Positions 33,628 to 43,564 of a DNA stretch of 64,000 nt are shown piece after piece. The notes beneath the pieces are model-generated. The model worked only from the letters and a program-made list of their open reading frames with translations. It searched no databases and was not told where the DNA came from. Numbering within the stretch: position 1 is the first letter of the stretch; each line of letters opens with the position of its first letter. The position numbers were made by a program, and so were the translations under genes. This stretch comes from CAZIVP01 sp964542915 (GTDB taxonomy: Bacteria; Calditrichota; Calditrichia; Calditrichales; Calditrichaceae): NCBI GenBank assembly GCA_964542915.1, contig CAZIVP010000010.1, positions 1 through 64,000 on the forward strand, read 5' to 3'.

Positions 33628-36372
33628 ATGGCTGCTGTTAAAAAGAAATATAAAATTTTTAAAATTTGTAAAGAGTTGAATCTGGCCAGTGAAACCATTA
33701 TCAACTTTTTAGACGAAAAAGGCATAAAGGTGTCCTCCGGACCGAATGCTTCCGTCCCCGAAGATGTGTACGTGGAAATATTAGAGCGTTTTGCCACCGA
33801 CAAAGAAAAAGCGGAAAGACTAAAAGCGCGCAGGCAAAGTCAGTCTGAAAAAACACCGGAACAGCAAGAGGCGGAGATTCAGGCGGAAGCCAAGGAAGAT
33901 TCTGCATATTTAAAGGCCCTCAGGCAATCAATCGAGCAAGGCGTTGAAGCCCTTTCCCGGAGCCAGGAAGAGGAAGAGAAGCGCAAAAAAGAAGCCGAAA
34001 AGGCGGCCGCGGAAAAAACGAAAGCTGCCAAACAGGCTGCGAGCCGCAAGGCGGCAGAAAAAGCAGCTCAGGAAGAAGCGGAAGCCGAAAAAGAACGTGT
34101 AGAGGCGCGTAAAAAGAAAGAAAAAGAAGAAGCCGAAGCAAAGAAAGATAAAAAGGAAGCAAAAGAAACAGACGCCGACCGCAAGAAAACCAAAAAGAAA
34201 AAAGAAGAAGAGCCTGCTCAGGAAACAAAAGAGGCGGCGGAAGCCGAGAAGGCACCGCAGTTAGAAGAAGAGACGGAGCAGGAAAAAGAGTCTAAAACCA
34301 AGAAAAAAGATAAGAAGAAGAAAAAGGAAGAAGAAGAGGAGATTTCGGAAAAAGAACGTAAGCGTCGTAAAGCGATGGAGATGATTCGTAAGGAGAAGGA
34401 TAGTCGCCGCGCCGCCGCTAAAACCGAAAGCGATGAAGAAGGCAAAAAGAAGAAACGCAGAGGAAAAAAGCAAAAGAAACGCAGCCAGGTAGACTTGAAA
34501 GAGGTGCAAGACACCGTCAAGAAAACCCTGGCCTCTATGGAAACCAAGGGGCGTAAACCCAAGAAACAGAAAAAGACCAAATCGCAGGATGAAGAGAGAG
34601 AAGATGATAAGGTAATAAAAGTTACCGAATTCATTTCGGCCAGTGAATTAGCGAATTTGATGGATGTATCGGTAGCGGAAATCATAACAAAGTGTCTTGA
34701 AATGGGATTGGTGGTATCGATTAACCAAAGGCTGGATATCGATACGATCACACTCCTGGCGGAAGAATACGGCTTTCACGTCGAGGAACAATATGTAAAT
34801 GAGTTCGTGGAGGAAGAGGAAGAAGAAGAAGAAGAAATTAAACAGAATGAAGAAGATCTGACGCCGCGGGCGCCTATTGTAACCATTATGGGACATGTGG
34901 ATCACGGGAAAACTTCTCTGCTGGATCAATTACGTCGCAGCAATATCGTAGGGGGCGAAGCCGGGGGCATCACGCAGCACGTTGGAGCCTATGAAGTGGA
35001 ATATGAAGGTAAACGCATCACTTTCCTCGATACCCCCGGACACGAAGCATTTACAGCGATGCGCGCCAGGGGGGCGCAGGTTACCGACGTGGTTATTTTG
35101 ATTATTGCAGCTGACGATGCAGTTATGCCACAAACCGTGGAAGCATTGGATCATGCCAAGGCCGCCGGTGTAAAGATTGTAATTGCCATCAATAAAATTG
35201 ATAAACCAAACGCAAATTCGGAACGGATCAAACAACAATTAGCCGAGCGCGATGTTTTGGTTGAAGATTGGGGCGGCAGCTATCAATGCGCGGAGCTTTC
35301 CGCTAAAAGCGGTGAGGGCATTTCGGAGCTTCTCGAAAAAGTTCTTTTGGAAGCAGAGATGCTGGAACTCAAGGCGAACGCCAATAAGTACGCCTCCGGC
35401 GTCGTCATCGAATCGCGCCTGGACCGCGGAAAAGGACCCATTGCCACCGTATTGGTGGAAGACGGAACCCTGAAAGTGGGCGATAATTTCGTAGCCGGTA
35501 ATCAATACGGTAAAGTGCGCGCCCTCTTGAATGAGCGCGAAGAACGTCTGGATTCGGTAGGCCCGGCGCAGCCGGCGCTGGTCATTGGATTTACGGGCGT
35601 CGCTCAGGCCGGAGATCGATTAATCGTGATGGCGGATGAAAAGAAAGTAAAAGAGATCAGTAATAAGCGCCAGCAGCTTAAGCGCGAACAGGATGCAAAG
35701 CAAGTGAAGATGATGACGCTGGATCAGATTTCAGAGCAAATCAAAACCGGAGAAGTGGAAGAATTACCGGTGCTTATTAAAGCAGATGTGGATGGTTCAG
35801 CCGAAGCGATTGCCGATGCGCTTTTTAACCTGAATACGGATGAAGTACGCGTGAATGTTGTCCGTAAGGCTGTGGGGCCCATTTCGGAATCGGATGTGTT
35901 GCTGGCATCCGCCTCCGGAGCGGTCATCATTGGTTTCCATGTGCGTGCAAATCCCCAGGCCCGCGAACTGGCCACTCAGGAAAGCGTGGATATACGAATT
36001 TATCGCGTAATCTACGACGCCATTAACGATATAAAGATGGCGCTTGAGGGCTTGTTGGAGCCAAGCAGCGAAGAACATGTGGTTGGCGCCGCCGAGGTTC
36101 GGGAAACATTTAAGATTTCTAGAATTGGAACCATCGCCGGATGTTATGTTACACAGGGCAAGATCAAGCGCAATAACCAAATTCGCGTTGTCAGGGATGA
36201 TGTGGAAATATATGACGGTTCTATTGCGTCTTTAAAGCGATTTAAAGAAGACACAAGAGAGGTTGCCTCAGGATTTGAGTGCGGCATCCAGGTTGATAAT
36301 TTCAACGATATTAAAGTCGGTGATGTGATTGAAGCCTATGAAATGGTCGAGGTTAAGCGCCATTTAGAGTAA
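33628..36372 (+). CDS. infB: Translation initiation factor IF-2
   Basis: The 914-residue GTPase positions initiator tRNA on the 30S subunit. It has an IF2-N domain (about 5-55), a very long Lys/Glu/Ala-rich linker (about 65-320), a second IF2-N-like domain (about 330-395) and the G domain with GHVDHGKT near 422, DTPGHE and NKID. Domains II to IV follow. The charged linker contains many AAG/GAA-type codons and is longer than usual. Positions relative to nusA and rbfA are the classical ones. Confidence 0.95.
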   Translation: MAAVKKKYKIFKICKELNLASETIINFLDEKGIKVSSGPNASVPEDVYVEILERFATDKEKAERLKARRQSQSEKTPEQQEAEIQAEAKEDSAYLKALRQSIEQGVEALSRSQEEEEKRKKEAEKAAAEKTKAAKQAASRKAAEKAAQEEAEAEKERVEARKKKEKEEAEAKKDKKEAKETDADRKKTKKKKEEEPAQETKEAAEAEKAPQLEEETEQEKESKTKKKDKKKKKEEEEEISEKERKRRKAMEMIRKEKDSRRAAAKTESDEEGKKKKRRGKKQKKRSQVDLKEVQDTVKKTLASMETKGRKPKKQKKTKSQDEEREDDKVIKVTEFISASELANLMDVSVAEIITKCLEMGLVVSINQRLDIDTITLLAEEYGFHVEEQYVNEFVEEEEEEEEEIKQNEEDLTPRAPIVTIMGHVDHGKTSLLDQLRRSNIVGGEAGGITQHVGAYEVEYEGKRITFLDTPGHEAFTAMRARGAQVTDVVILIIAADDAVMPQTVEALDHAKAAGVKIVIAINKIDKPNANSERIKQQLAERDVLVEDWGGSYQCAELSAKSGEGISELLEKVLLEAEMLELKANANKYASGVVIESRLDRGKGPIATVLVEDGTLKVGDNFVAGNQYGKVRALLNEREERLDSVGPAQPALVIGFTGVAQAGDRLIVMADEKKVKEISNKRQQLKREQDAKQVKMMTLDQISEQIKTGEVEELPVLIKADVDGSAEAIADALFNLNTDEVRVNVVRKAVGPISESDVLLASASGAVIIGFHVRANPQARELATQESVDIRIYRVIYDAINDIKMALEGLLEPSSEEHVVGAAEVRETFKISRIGTIAGCYVTQGKIKRNNQIRVVRDDVEIYDGSIASLKRFKEDTREVASGFECGIQVDNFNDIKVGDVIEAYEMVEVKRHLE

Positions 36373-36378
36373 CAGGTC

Positions 36379-36669
36379 ATGATTCTCGGATTATTGACGG
36401 TCGAGATTTTAATTCCGGCCAGTACATCATTAAAAGATAAACGGGTCATTCTCAGAAGTATTAAAGAACGTTTACGCAAAAAGTTTAACGTTTCTGTTGC
36501 GGAGGTGGATTTTCAGGATAAATGGAAACGTTCGCGTCTTGCGGTTGCTACGGTTTCTGCGAAGCGCAAGTATGTAGAGGAAACGCTGTCTAAGATCTTT
36601 CAAAATCTCGACGGCGATTTTAAATTTGAAATCATTCATTATGAATTTGAGTATTCAAGCGATGGCTGA
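36379..36669 (+). CDS. YlxP/DUF503 family protein
   Basis: The 96-residue protein matches DUF503 (YlxP), commonly found between infB and rbfA: an N-terminal LTVEILIPASTSLKDKR motif, then the VAEVDFQDKWKRSRLAVATV core. Its function is unclear, though a link to ribosome assembly is suggested by its constant location. The stop overlaps the rbfA start. Confidence 0.88.
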   Translation: MILGLLTVEILIPASTSLKDKRVILRSIKERLRKKFNVSVAEVDFQDKWKRSRLAVATVSAKRKYVEETLSKIFQNLDGDFKFEIIHYEFEYSSDG

Positions 36670-37030
36670 CCAACGAAGAATTCAGCGATTTGCCGATATG
36701 ATCAAACGCAGCCTCGGCCAAATTATTGAACAGCGGCTCAAAGATCCTGACAAGGGTTTTATAACAATTACGCATGTAAAAGCATCTCCCGATTTACGGG
36801 TTGCTACTGTCTATTACACCGTGCTGGGCAGCGAAGAGCAAAAACAGAAAAGTCAGGCCGTTCTGCAACGATCGAAATCGTTTTTGAAAAATGAATTAAA
36901 GCCGCATATTACAACGCGCTGGATGCCCGAACTGCGGTTTTTTTATGATGATGTTCAGGAAAACGCCGCACGGATTGATTCGATAATAAATAAAATCAAA
37001 CATGACGATACCGATCATAAAGAAGAATAA
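36662..37030 (+). CDS. rbfA: Ribosome-binding factor A
   Basis: The 122-residue KH-like protein assists late 16S rRNA maturation and cold adaptation. It shows RIQRFADMIKRSLGQII at the start, FITITHVKASPDLRVATVY and the C-terminal MPELRFFYDD motif. ATG 36662 overlaps the ylxP stop by 8 bases; a further upstream start would add 12 residues not seen in the family. The end overlaps truB by 29 bases. Confidence 0.92.
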   Translation: MADQRRIQRFADMIKRSLGQIIEQRLKDPDKGFITITHVKASPDLRVATVYYTVLGSEEQKQKSQAVLQRSKSFLKNELKPHITTRWMPELRFFYDDVQENAARIDSIINKIKHDDTDHKEE

Positions 37031-37733
37031 AGAAGCAGCCGCTCAGGATTTATCGGGCGGATTCGTTGTTCTTATAAATAAAGAAACGGACTGGACATCG
37101 TTCGATGTCGTAAAAAAGCTGCGAAGCTTTTTAAAGATTAAGAAAGTGGGGCATGCGGGTACGCTGGATCCTTTTGCTACGGGTTTAGTGGTAATCGGTG
37201 CCGGGCGCGCTACAAAGCGGTTACAGGATTTCACGGAGTTGCCCAAAACTTACGACGCCCTCATTCGCCTGGGCGTAGCTACCGAAAGCTATGACCGTAC
37301 CGGGCGGATAACCGCTGAACAGGACTGTAGTTCCATAACCCTGAAGGATATCAAACAAAAACTATCCAAAATGCAGGGTACGATCCGGCAGATTCCGCCC
37401 ATGTTTTCGGCCAAACGCGTAAACGGGGTAAGGCTTTACAAACTGGCCAGACAAGAAAAAACGGTTGAGCGCCAGCCGGTAACCGTGCAGGTATACGAAA
37501 CGCAGATTCTTGAATGGCAAAATCCTTATCTGCATCTCCAATGGCGTGTCTCCAAGGGCACATATATACGATCTCTGGCCCATGATCTGGGGCAGATGCT
37601 GGGCGTCGGCGGCCATTTACAGGAGTTAACACGCACGGCAATAGGACAATACGCTTTGCAAAATGCAATGACGATCAGGGAATTCATGCAATACTGGAAC
37701 GAATTGAGCTCGGTTTATGATGGACGTCATTGA
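37002..37733 (+). CDS. truB: tRNA pseudouridine-55 synthase
   Basis: The 243-residue enzyme makes pseudouridine-55 in the T-loop of tRNAs. It has the GHAGTLDPFATG motif with the catalytic aspartate near residue 56, a TKRLQ segment and the SKGTYIRSLAHDLG motif. It is slightly short, without a PUA domain. It overlaps both rbfA and ribF, so the genes are tightly coupled. Confidence 0.94.
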   Translation: MTIPIIKKNKEAAAQDLSGGFVVLINKETDWTSFDVVKKLRSFLKIKKVGHAGTLDPFATGLVVIGAGRATKRLQDFTELPKTYDALIRLGVATESYDRTGRITAEQDCSSITLKDIKQKLSKMQGTIRQIPPMFSAKRVNGVRLYKLARQEKTVERQPVTVQVYETQILEWQNPYLHLQWRVSKGTYIRSLAHDLGQMLGVGGHLQELTRTAIGQYALQNAMTIREFMQYWNELSSVYDGRH

Positions 37734-38646
37734 AGGACTGGAAAACGCAAAAACGCAGGATAGTGTGGTAACCATCGGAACATTTGATGGTGTGCATCTG
37801 GGACATAGACAGATAATCAATCGGGTGGTAAACGTAGCGCGCGAAAAAGCATTAACATCGACCATGCTGACATTCGAACCGCATCCTAAAATGGTGGTGA
37901 ATCCGGCAGCAAAAGATCAGGTAAAAATTCTAACCACCCTCGATGAAAAGATCAAAGCTTTAAGGCAACTGCATCTGCAACGACTGATCGTTATTAAATT
38001 CGATCAATCATTTGCTCAAACGGGTTATGAGCCTTTTGTGAAAGATATTTTGATGCAACAGGTCGGAGCAAAGCATATTGTCGTCGGGTACGATCATGCC
38101 TTTGGAAAAAACCGTGAAGGAAACTACGCCGGTTTGCAGGTATTGAGCCGTAAGTATCAATTCGGACTGGATAAAGTGCAACCCTATGAAATGGAAAACC
38201 ATGTTGTAAGCAGCTCTCTGATCCGAAAAGCGGTTGCCTCAGGAGATGTTGCAAAAGCAAGCGCCTGGTTAGGCCGAAGGTTTACATTGAGCGGACGCGT
38301 TACAAGGGGCAGCGACCGCGGTAAAAGTCTTAATTTTCCTACCGCCAATATATCTCCGGATAATCCCAATAAATTAATTCCGGCGCGCGGCGTTTATGCG
38401 GTGGATGTCATAGTTGAAGGAAAAACATACAAAGGTATGTTAAACATCGGCTATCAACCGACCTTCAATCCCGACCAATCGCAGTTATTTGTGGAAGTAC
38501 ATATTTTGAATTTCGAACGCGATATTTATGATCAAAAGATTCGCATAGAATTTAAACAGAGACTTCGCGACGAGAAAAAATTTGATTCCCGCGAAGCTTT
38601 GATCGAACAATTGGAAAAGGATAAAGAACAAAGTTTACGGCTATAA
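37717..38646 (+). CDS. ribF: Bifunctional riboflavin kinase / FAD synthetase
   Basis: The 309-residue protein phosphorylates riboflavin to FMN and adenylates FMN to FAD. The N-terminal nucleotidyltransferase part has GTFDGVHLGH near 22-31 and the SSLIRK motif; the C-terminal kinase has RGSDRGKSLNFPTANI and GVYAVDV. It overlaps truB by 17 bases. No FMN riboswitch was found. Confidence 0.94.
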   Translation: MMDVIEGLENAKTQDSVVTIGTFDGVHLGHRQIINRVVNVAREKALTSTMLTFEPHPKMVVNPAAKDQVKILTTLDEKIKALRQLHLQRLIVIKFDQSFAQTGYEPFVKDILMQQVGAKHIVVGYDHAFGKNREGNYAGLQVLSRKYQFGLDKVQPYEMENHVVSSSLIRKAVASGDVAKASAWLGRRFTLSGRVTRGSDRGKSLNFPTANISPDNPNKLIPARGVYAVDVIVEGKTYKGMLNIGYQPTFNPDQSQLFVEVHILNFERDIYDQKIRIEFKQRLRDEKKFDSREALIEQLEKDKEQSLRL

Positions 38647-38672
38647 AAATATATTTTATTTGGAGGGATATC

Positions 38673-38942
38673 ATGGCTTTAACCAAAGAACAGAAGCAAG
38701 AATTAGTAAAAAAATTTGGTGAAAATGCGGAAGACAGCGGCAAAACGGAAGTTCAGATAGCCATTTTAACCGAACGCATTAAATATTTAACGGAACATTT
38801 AAAGACGCAAAAAAAAGACCATCACTCCCGGCGCGGTTTGCTTAAACTGGTTGGGCAGCGTCGACGTCTTTTGCGTTACCTGGCCAATGAAAACATTACA
38901 CGGTATCGCGATTTGATTTCGAAGCTTGGAATCCGCCGTTAG
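38673..38942 (+). CDS. rpsO: Ribosomal protein S15
   Basis: The 89-residue 30S protein is the standard length. It shows the family's GKTEVQIAILTERIKYLTEH and DHHSRRGLLKLVGQRR segments that bind 16S rRNA. GGAGG lies upstream of the ATG. It lies between ribF and pnp as in many bacteria; a translational autoregulation hairpin was not identified. Confidence 0.96.
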   Translation: MALTKEQKQELVKKFGENAEDSGKTEVQIAILTERIKYLTEHLKTQKKDHHSRRGLLKLVGQRRRLLRYLANENITRYRDLISKLGIRR

Positions 38943-38988
38943 AAATGGACACACGGAACACACAGATTGAATATGTCTTGGAGGAGAA

Positions 38989-41085
38989 ATGATTATTAAT
39001 AAAACGATTGAAATAGGTGGACGCACATTAGAGGTAGAGACCGGCAAAATGGCCAAACAGGCCAGTGGAGCGGTGCTGGTAAGACAGGGCGATACGCTTG
39101 TACTGGTTACAGCGGTAGCGTCGGAAGATGCGATAGAAGATCGCGGTTTTTTCCCATTGAGTGTGGAATATCGCGAAAAAACGTTTTCTGCGGGAAAAAT
39201 TCCCGGCGGTTTTATTAAAAGGGAGGGGCGCCCGACCGAGAAAGAGATCCTGTCGGCGCGGCTTATTGATCGCCCAATTCGCCCACTGTTTCCGGATAAT
39301 TATCTGCACGAGGTTCAAATTATGGCCAGTGTATTGTCCATGGACAAGGAAAACGAGCCGGACGTTCTGGCTGGCCTGGGTGCGTCGGCGGCTTTACTGA
39401 TTTCCGATATTCCGTTTGCCGGCCCCATAGCGACTGTACGTGTCGCCAAAGTGAACGGTCAGTTTCAAATCAATCCGACGCTCGATATGGTGGAAGAGGC
39501 CGAGCTGGAGTTGGTTGTGGCCGGTTCACAGGAATCCATCGTTATGGTGGAAGGCGAAGCAAGAGAGGCGTCGGAAGAAGATGTTCTTGGAGCTATTGAT
39601 GAAGCGCATACGGCGATAAAAGAACTCATCGCTTTGCAGAAAGAACTTGCGGCCGAACTCGAAATCACAAAACAAACCGTTGAGGAAAAAGCACTGCCTG
39701 AAGGCCTTGAAGAAAAAGTCAGTGCGATGGGTTTACCGAAAATTAAAGAAGCCATCCGCATTCATGATAAAAAACAGCGCACGAAAGCCTTAAAACAAGC
39801 CGTTGAAGAGGTGGTTACGGAACTTGAAGAAACATATCCGGAATCCGAAATGATCATCGCCAAACTGATGCACGAGATGGAAAAGAACGAAGTACGTTCG
39901 ATGATCATCAAAGATAAAGTGCGTCTGGATGGCAGGGGCTATGATGAAATCCGACCTATCAATGTAGAAGTGGGATTATTACCGCGAACCCATGGTTCGG
40001 CTCTTTTTACGCGTGGGCAAACACAGGCGCTGGGTATTGTTACCCTAGGCACCAAAGCCGACGAACAAATAGTGGAGGCGCTGGAAGGCGAGAGTTCAAA
40101 GAAATATCTCCTGCACTATAACTTTCCGCCCTTTTGTACGGGAGAAGTTAAACCGATCCGGGGCGTTAGCCGGCGGGAAATCGGTCATGGCAATCTGGCC
40201 GAGCGTGCATTAGCGCCGATCTTACCCAACTCGGATAAATTTCCCTACACCATTCGCATCGTATCGGAAATTCTGGAATCCAACGGATCTTCCTCCATGG
40301 CGACAGTCTGCAGCGGATCGATGGCGCTAATGGATGCGGGCGTTCCGGCCAAGAGCACCGTGGCAGGTATTGCAATGGGCTTGATCAAAGAAGATGATGA
40401 GGTAGCCATACTCTCGGATATCCTTGGCGATGAAGACCATTTGGGCGACATGGATTTTAAAGTGGCGGGTACCGCCGCTGGAATCACCGCCGTACAAATG
40501 GATATCAAAATTGCAGGTATTTCGCGTGATATTATGTCCCGGGCCTTACAACAGGCTAAAGAGGGTCGGGAATATATAATGCATAAAATGGAAGCCGCTA
40601 TCGATAAACCGAGGGATGAGATCAGTCGTTATGCACCGCGTATTCTGGAAATCCAGATACCGGTGAGCAAAATCGGTATGGTCATTGGTCCGGGCGGTAA
40701 GACGATTCGGGAAATAACCGATCGTTACGACGTGAATATTGATATCGAACCCGATGGAAGGGTGTTAATCGCCTCTGCGGATGTGGAAGCTGCTGAAAAA
40801 GCGCGTGAGATAGTTCAAAGCATGACGGCTGAAGCCGAAGTGGGCAAAGCTTATAAAGGCGTGGTTAAACGCGTCAAAGATTTCGGTGCATTTGTTGAAA
40901 TTTTACCGGGCCAGGAAGGTATGGTGCATATATCAGAACTGGAAATCAATCGAACCAACCGCGTTTCTGACGTCGTGAAGGAAGGCGATGAAATCGATGT
41001 GATCGTCACCAAAATCGATCAGGATGGTAAAATAGCCCTGAGCCGTAAAGCGTTTCTCAAACGTCAACAAAGCGGGAACAATTAA
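38989..41085 (+). CDS. pnp: Polynucleotide phosphorylase
   Basis: The 698-residue phosphorolytic exoribonuclease degrades RNA 3'-5'. Two RNase PH domains (about 10-145 and 310-540; the second holds FTRGQTQALG and the DILGDEDHLGDMDFK catalytic segment) are followed by a KH domain (GPGGKTIREI near 565) and an S1 domain (to about 690). GGAGGAG stands 5 bases before the ATG. It is the usual partner of rpsO. Confidence 0.96.
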   Translation: MIINKTIEIGGRTLEVETGKMAKQASGAVLVRQGDTLVLVTAVASEDAIEDRGFFPLSVEYREKTFSAGKIPGGFIKREGRPTEKEILSARLIDRPIRPLFPDNYLHEVQIMASVLSMDKENEPDVLAGLGASAALLISDIPFAGPIATVRVAKVNGQFQINPTLDMVEEAELELVVAGSQESIVMVEGEAREASEEDVLGAIDEAHTAIKELIALQKELAAELEITKQTVEEKALPEGLEEKVSAMGLPKIKEAIRIHDKKQRTKALKQAVEEVVTELEETYPESEMIIAKLMHEMEKNEVRSMIIKDKVRLDGRGYDEIRPINVEVGLLPRTHGSALFTRGQTQALGIVTLGTKADEQIVEALEGESSKKYLLHYNFPPFCTGEVKPIRGVSRREIGHGNLAERALAPILPNSDKFPYTIRIVSEILESNGSSSMATVCSGSMALMDAGVPAKSTVAGIAMGLIKEDDEVAILSDILGDEDHLGDMDFKVAGTAAGITAVQMDIKIAGISRDIMSRALQQAKEGREYIMHKMEAAIDKPRDEISRYAPRILEIQIPVSKIGMVIGPGGKTIREITDRYDVNIDIEPDGRVLIASADVEAAEKAREIVQSMTAEAEVGKAYKGVVKRVKDFGAFVEILPGQEGMVHISELEINRTNRVSDVVKEGDEIDVIVTKIDQDGKIALSRKAFLKRQQSGNN

Positions 41086-41099
41086 AACAACTATCGAAG

Positions 41100-42344
41100 A
41101 TGGCTGAGCATCAGCAACCGATCAAAAAAACCATACTGGATAACGGTCTTACGGTTATAAGCGAATTTTTGCCCGCCGTAAGATCGGTTTCCGTCGGCGC
41201 CTGGATCAATGTGGGTTCCCGTTATGAGTGTGCTGCACAGAACGGGATTACTCATTTTCTCGAGCACATGGTGTTCAAGGCGACACGAAAGCGGAGCGCC
41301 CTTAAAATTGCCCAGGCGCTTGAAGATTTGGGCGGCTCATTGAACGCCTATACCAGTAAAGAGCTTACGGTATTTTACACGCACGCGCTCGATTCCCACC
41401 TTTCCATCAGTATTAACGTACTCGCCGACTTAATTTGTAATCCATTGTTCCGGCCTAAAGATATTGAGCGCGAACGGCAGGTGATTCTTGAAGAAATTAA
41501 CGCCGTTAAAGATACACCGGATGAATACATTATTGATGTCTTTCAAGAAAAACTGTTCCCCGACCAATCACTGGGATACCCTATTTTGGGCAAAGAGGAA
41601 ACGGTAGCAAATTTTAACCGCGATCAATTGCTCGATTACTGGAAACGTTATTATGTGCCGGGTAATATTGTTCTGAGTGCGGCCGGCAACGTGAAACACG
41701 AACGACTGGTTCAGCTGGCCCAACGCTATTTTCACTTTAAGAATGAACCGCTGAATGTTGAATTGCAAAAACCAAAAACGGCAGAGCCGTTTGATATCCG
41801 TATGGAAGAATCCGTCTCTCAGGCCCATATTTGCGCCGGTTTGGAAGGATTGTCCTATCTTACGGATGAACGCTATCAGTTAATTGCGCTTAATTCGTAT
41901 CTTGGAGGCGGGATGAGTTCGCGCCTGTTTCAGCGTATCCGGGAAAAACACGGCCTGGCTTATGCCGTTTATTCTTTCGTAGAGTTTTTCAGAGATACGG
42001 GTATGATCAGTTTTTATATTGGCACCGATCGCAATAATCAGCAGCGCGCTCTGGATTTACTCTATAAAGAAATCAGACGCGTAACCGAGAAAAAAATCGG
42101 AAAAAATACAGTACACAAAATACGTGAACAATTGAAAGGCAATTTTTTGTTGGGTCTCGAAAGTTCGCATCGAAGAATGACGCGCCTGGCAAAAAGTGAA
42201 ATCTATTACGGACGTCAGATTGATCTTGAAGAGATCATTCAGAAGATTGATGCAATTACCCCGGAGTCCCTTTTGGTATTTGCCCGAAGTGTATTGGCGA
42301 CTGATAAATTTAATGTTATACGTATCGCTCCCGAACTTTCCTGA
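41100..42344 (+). CDS. M16 family zinc metallopeptidase
   Basis: The 414-residue protein has the inverted zinc motif H52-FLE-H56 with a distal glutamate in EINAVKD, typical of MPP-beta/YmxG-like M16 proteases. It has the two-domain layout of the soluble bacterial members and no signal peptide. Its place after pnp matches the mlpA gene of Bacillus. Natural substrates are unknown. Confidence 0.88.
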   Translation: MAEHQQPIKKTILDNGLTVISEFLPAVRSVSVGAWINVGSRYECAAQNGITHFLEHMVFKATRKRSALKIAQALEDLGGSLNAYTSKELTVFYTHALDSHLSISINVLADLICNPLFRPKDIERERQVILEEINAVKDTPDEYIIDVFQEKLFPDQSLGYPILGKEETVANFNRDQLLDYWKRYYVPGNIVLSAAGNVKHERLVQLAQRYFHFKNEPLNVELQKPKTAEPFDIRMEESVSQAHICAGLEGLSYLTDERYQLIALNSYLGGGMSSRLFQRIREKHGLAYAVYSFVEFFRDTGMISFYIGTDRNNQQRALDLLYKEIRRVTEKKIGKNTVHKIREQLKGNFLLGLESSHRRMTRLAKSEIYYGRQIDLEEIIQKIDAITPESLLVFARSVLATDKFNVIRIAPELS

Positions 42345-42399
42345 AGTTTAATCTAAATCCGCGAGGTTGTTTACTCACCCCAAAGAAAAGGCGGATATC

Positions 42400-43524
42400 A
42401 TGCTCAAAGTTGGCGTTTTAAAAGAGATCAAGCAGTTCGAAGGCCGGGTTATGCTTACCCCCGAAGCCGTTAAAGTATTAACACGCAACGGCATTGAGGT
42501 TGTCGTCGAAAATGGGGCCGGCGAGGCTTGTCGATTTGATGATATCCAGTATGAACGCGCCGGTGCACTCATACTGCCGACCATGGAAAAAGTAATGGAT
42601 CAGGCCCGGCTTTTGTTACAGGTACAGCCGCCGCAACCCATCGAATATGAATTGTTAAATCAGGATCATACGCTCATTTCATTTATGAATATTGTGCAAA
42701 AACCTGAACGCATGAAGGCACTTCTGGAAACAAAAGCCACTTATGTCAGTGTGGAGTTATTACAGGACACAAACGGCCGTTATCCCATATTAATGGGCAT
42801 GAGTGCTATTGCGGGAAGAATGGCAATCTATCAGGCTGCTCAATTATTAACCATTCCTGCCGGCGGCAAAGGCAAATTACTATCGGGTGCCGAAATTGTG
42901 AAACCTGCCAATATTACCATTCTCGGCGCAGGCATGGTCGGACGCACGGCCGCCAAACAAGCATTAGACAACGGCGCAAACGTAAACTTACTCAGTTTGA
43001 AAGAAGAAAAGGTTCAGGATCTAAAAAGAGCATATCCCCGGGCGCGTATCGATGTATTTGATTACGATCGTTTACGTGAACTGCTTCCGCAATCCGATGT
43101 CTTTATTGTTGCCGTGTATTCGTTGAAAAAAACATATGATATTTTTATCGATAAGGAGACAATCGCATTGATGAGCGAGGGCAGTGTGGTCATAGACATG
43201 TCGGTTGAGCAGGCTCAGATCGTGGAAACGTCACACGTAACCAGCCACGATCAGTCCTCCTATATTATCGACGGCATCGTACACTATTGCGTGCCCAATG
43301 TGGCGTCCATAGTACCACAAACATCGAGTCGTATTATCGCAAAACGCATCCTTCCATTTGTGAAACATCTTGCTAAAAAAGGATTGAAGGAAAGCCTTGA
43401 TGAAGAGCCGGGACTTGTGCCCGCCCTGACGATTTATAAAGGAAAAATTACAAACCGAAAGATGGCCGATCTTCACAACATGGAATTTTACAATATTTAT
43501 GAACTGATGGAATTAAATTTGTAG
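42400..43524 (+). CDS. ald: Alanine dehydrogenase/PNT-family protein
   Basis: The 374-residue protein resembles alanine dehydrogenase (alanine + NAD to pyruvate + ammonia). It has GVLKEIKQFEGRVMLTPEAV at the N-terminus, VENGAGE, MSAIAGRMA in the hinge and an NAD-binding ILGAGMVGRTAA motif near 180. An earlier TTG (42367) would add 11 residues, but AAGGCGG before ATG 42400 fits better. Substitutions near the substrate site mean a related 2-oxo-acid activity is possible. It lies between the M16 and deacetylase genes, an unusual insertion in this cluster. Confidence 0.75.
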   Translation: MLKVGVLKEIKQFEGRVMLTPEAVKVLTRNGIEVVVENGAGEACRFDDIQYERAGALILPTMEKVMDQARLLLQVQPPQPIEYELLNQDHTLISFMNIVQKPERMKALLETKATYVSVELLQDTNGRYPILMGMSAIAGRMAIYQAAQLLTIPAGGKGKLLSGAEIVKPANITILGAGMVGRTAAKQALDNGANVNLLSLKEEKVQDLKRAYPRARIDVFDYDRLRELLPQSDVFIVAVYSLKKTYDIFIDKETIALMSEGSVVIDMSVEQAQIVETSHVTSHDQSSYIIDGIVHYCVPNVASIVPQTSSRIIAKRILPFVKHLAKKGLKESLDEEPGLVPALTIYKGKITNRKMADLHNMEFYNIYELMELNL

Positions 43525-43564
43525 GCCACTGGAAAGTCGGACCCATAAACGCGATTAGGCAAAC

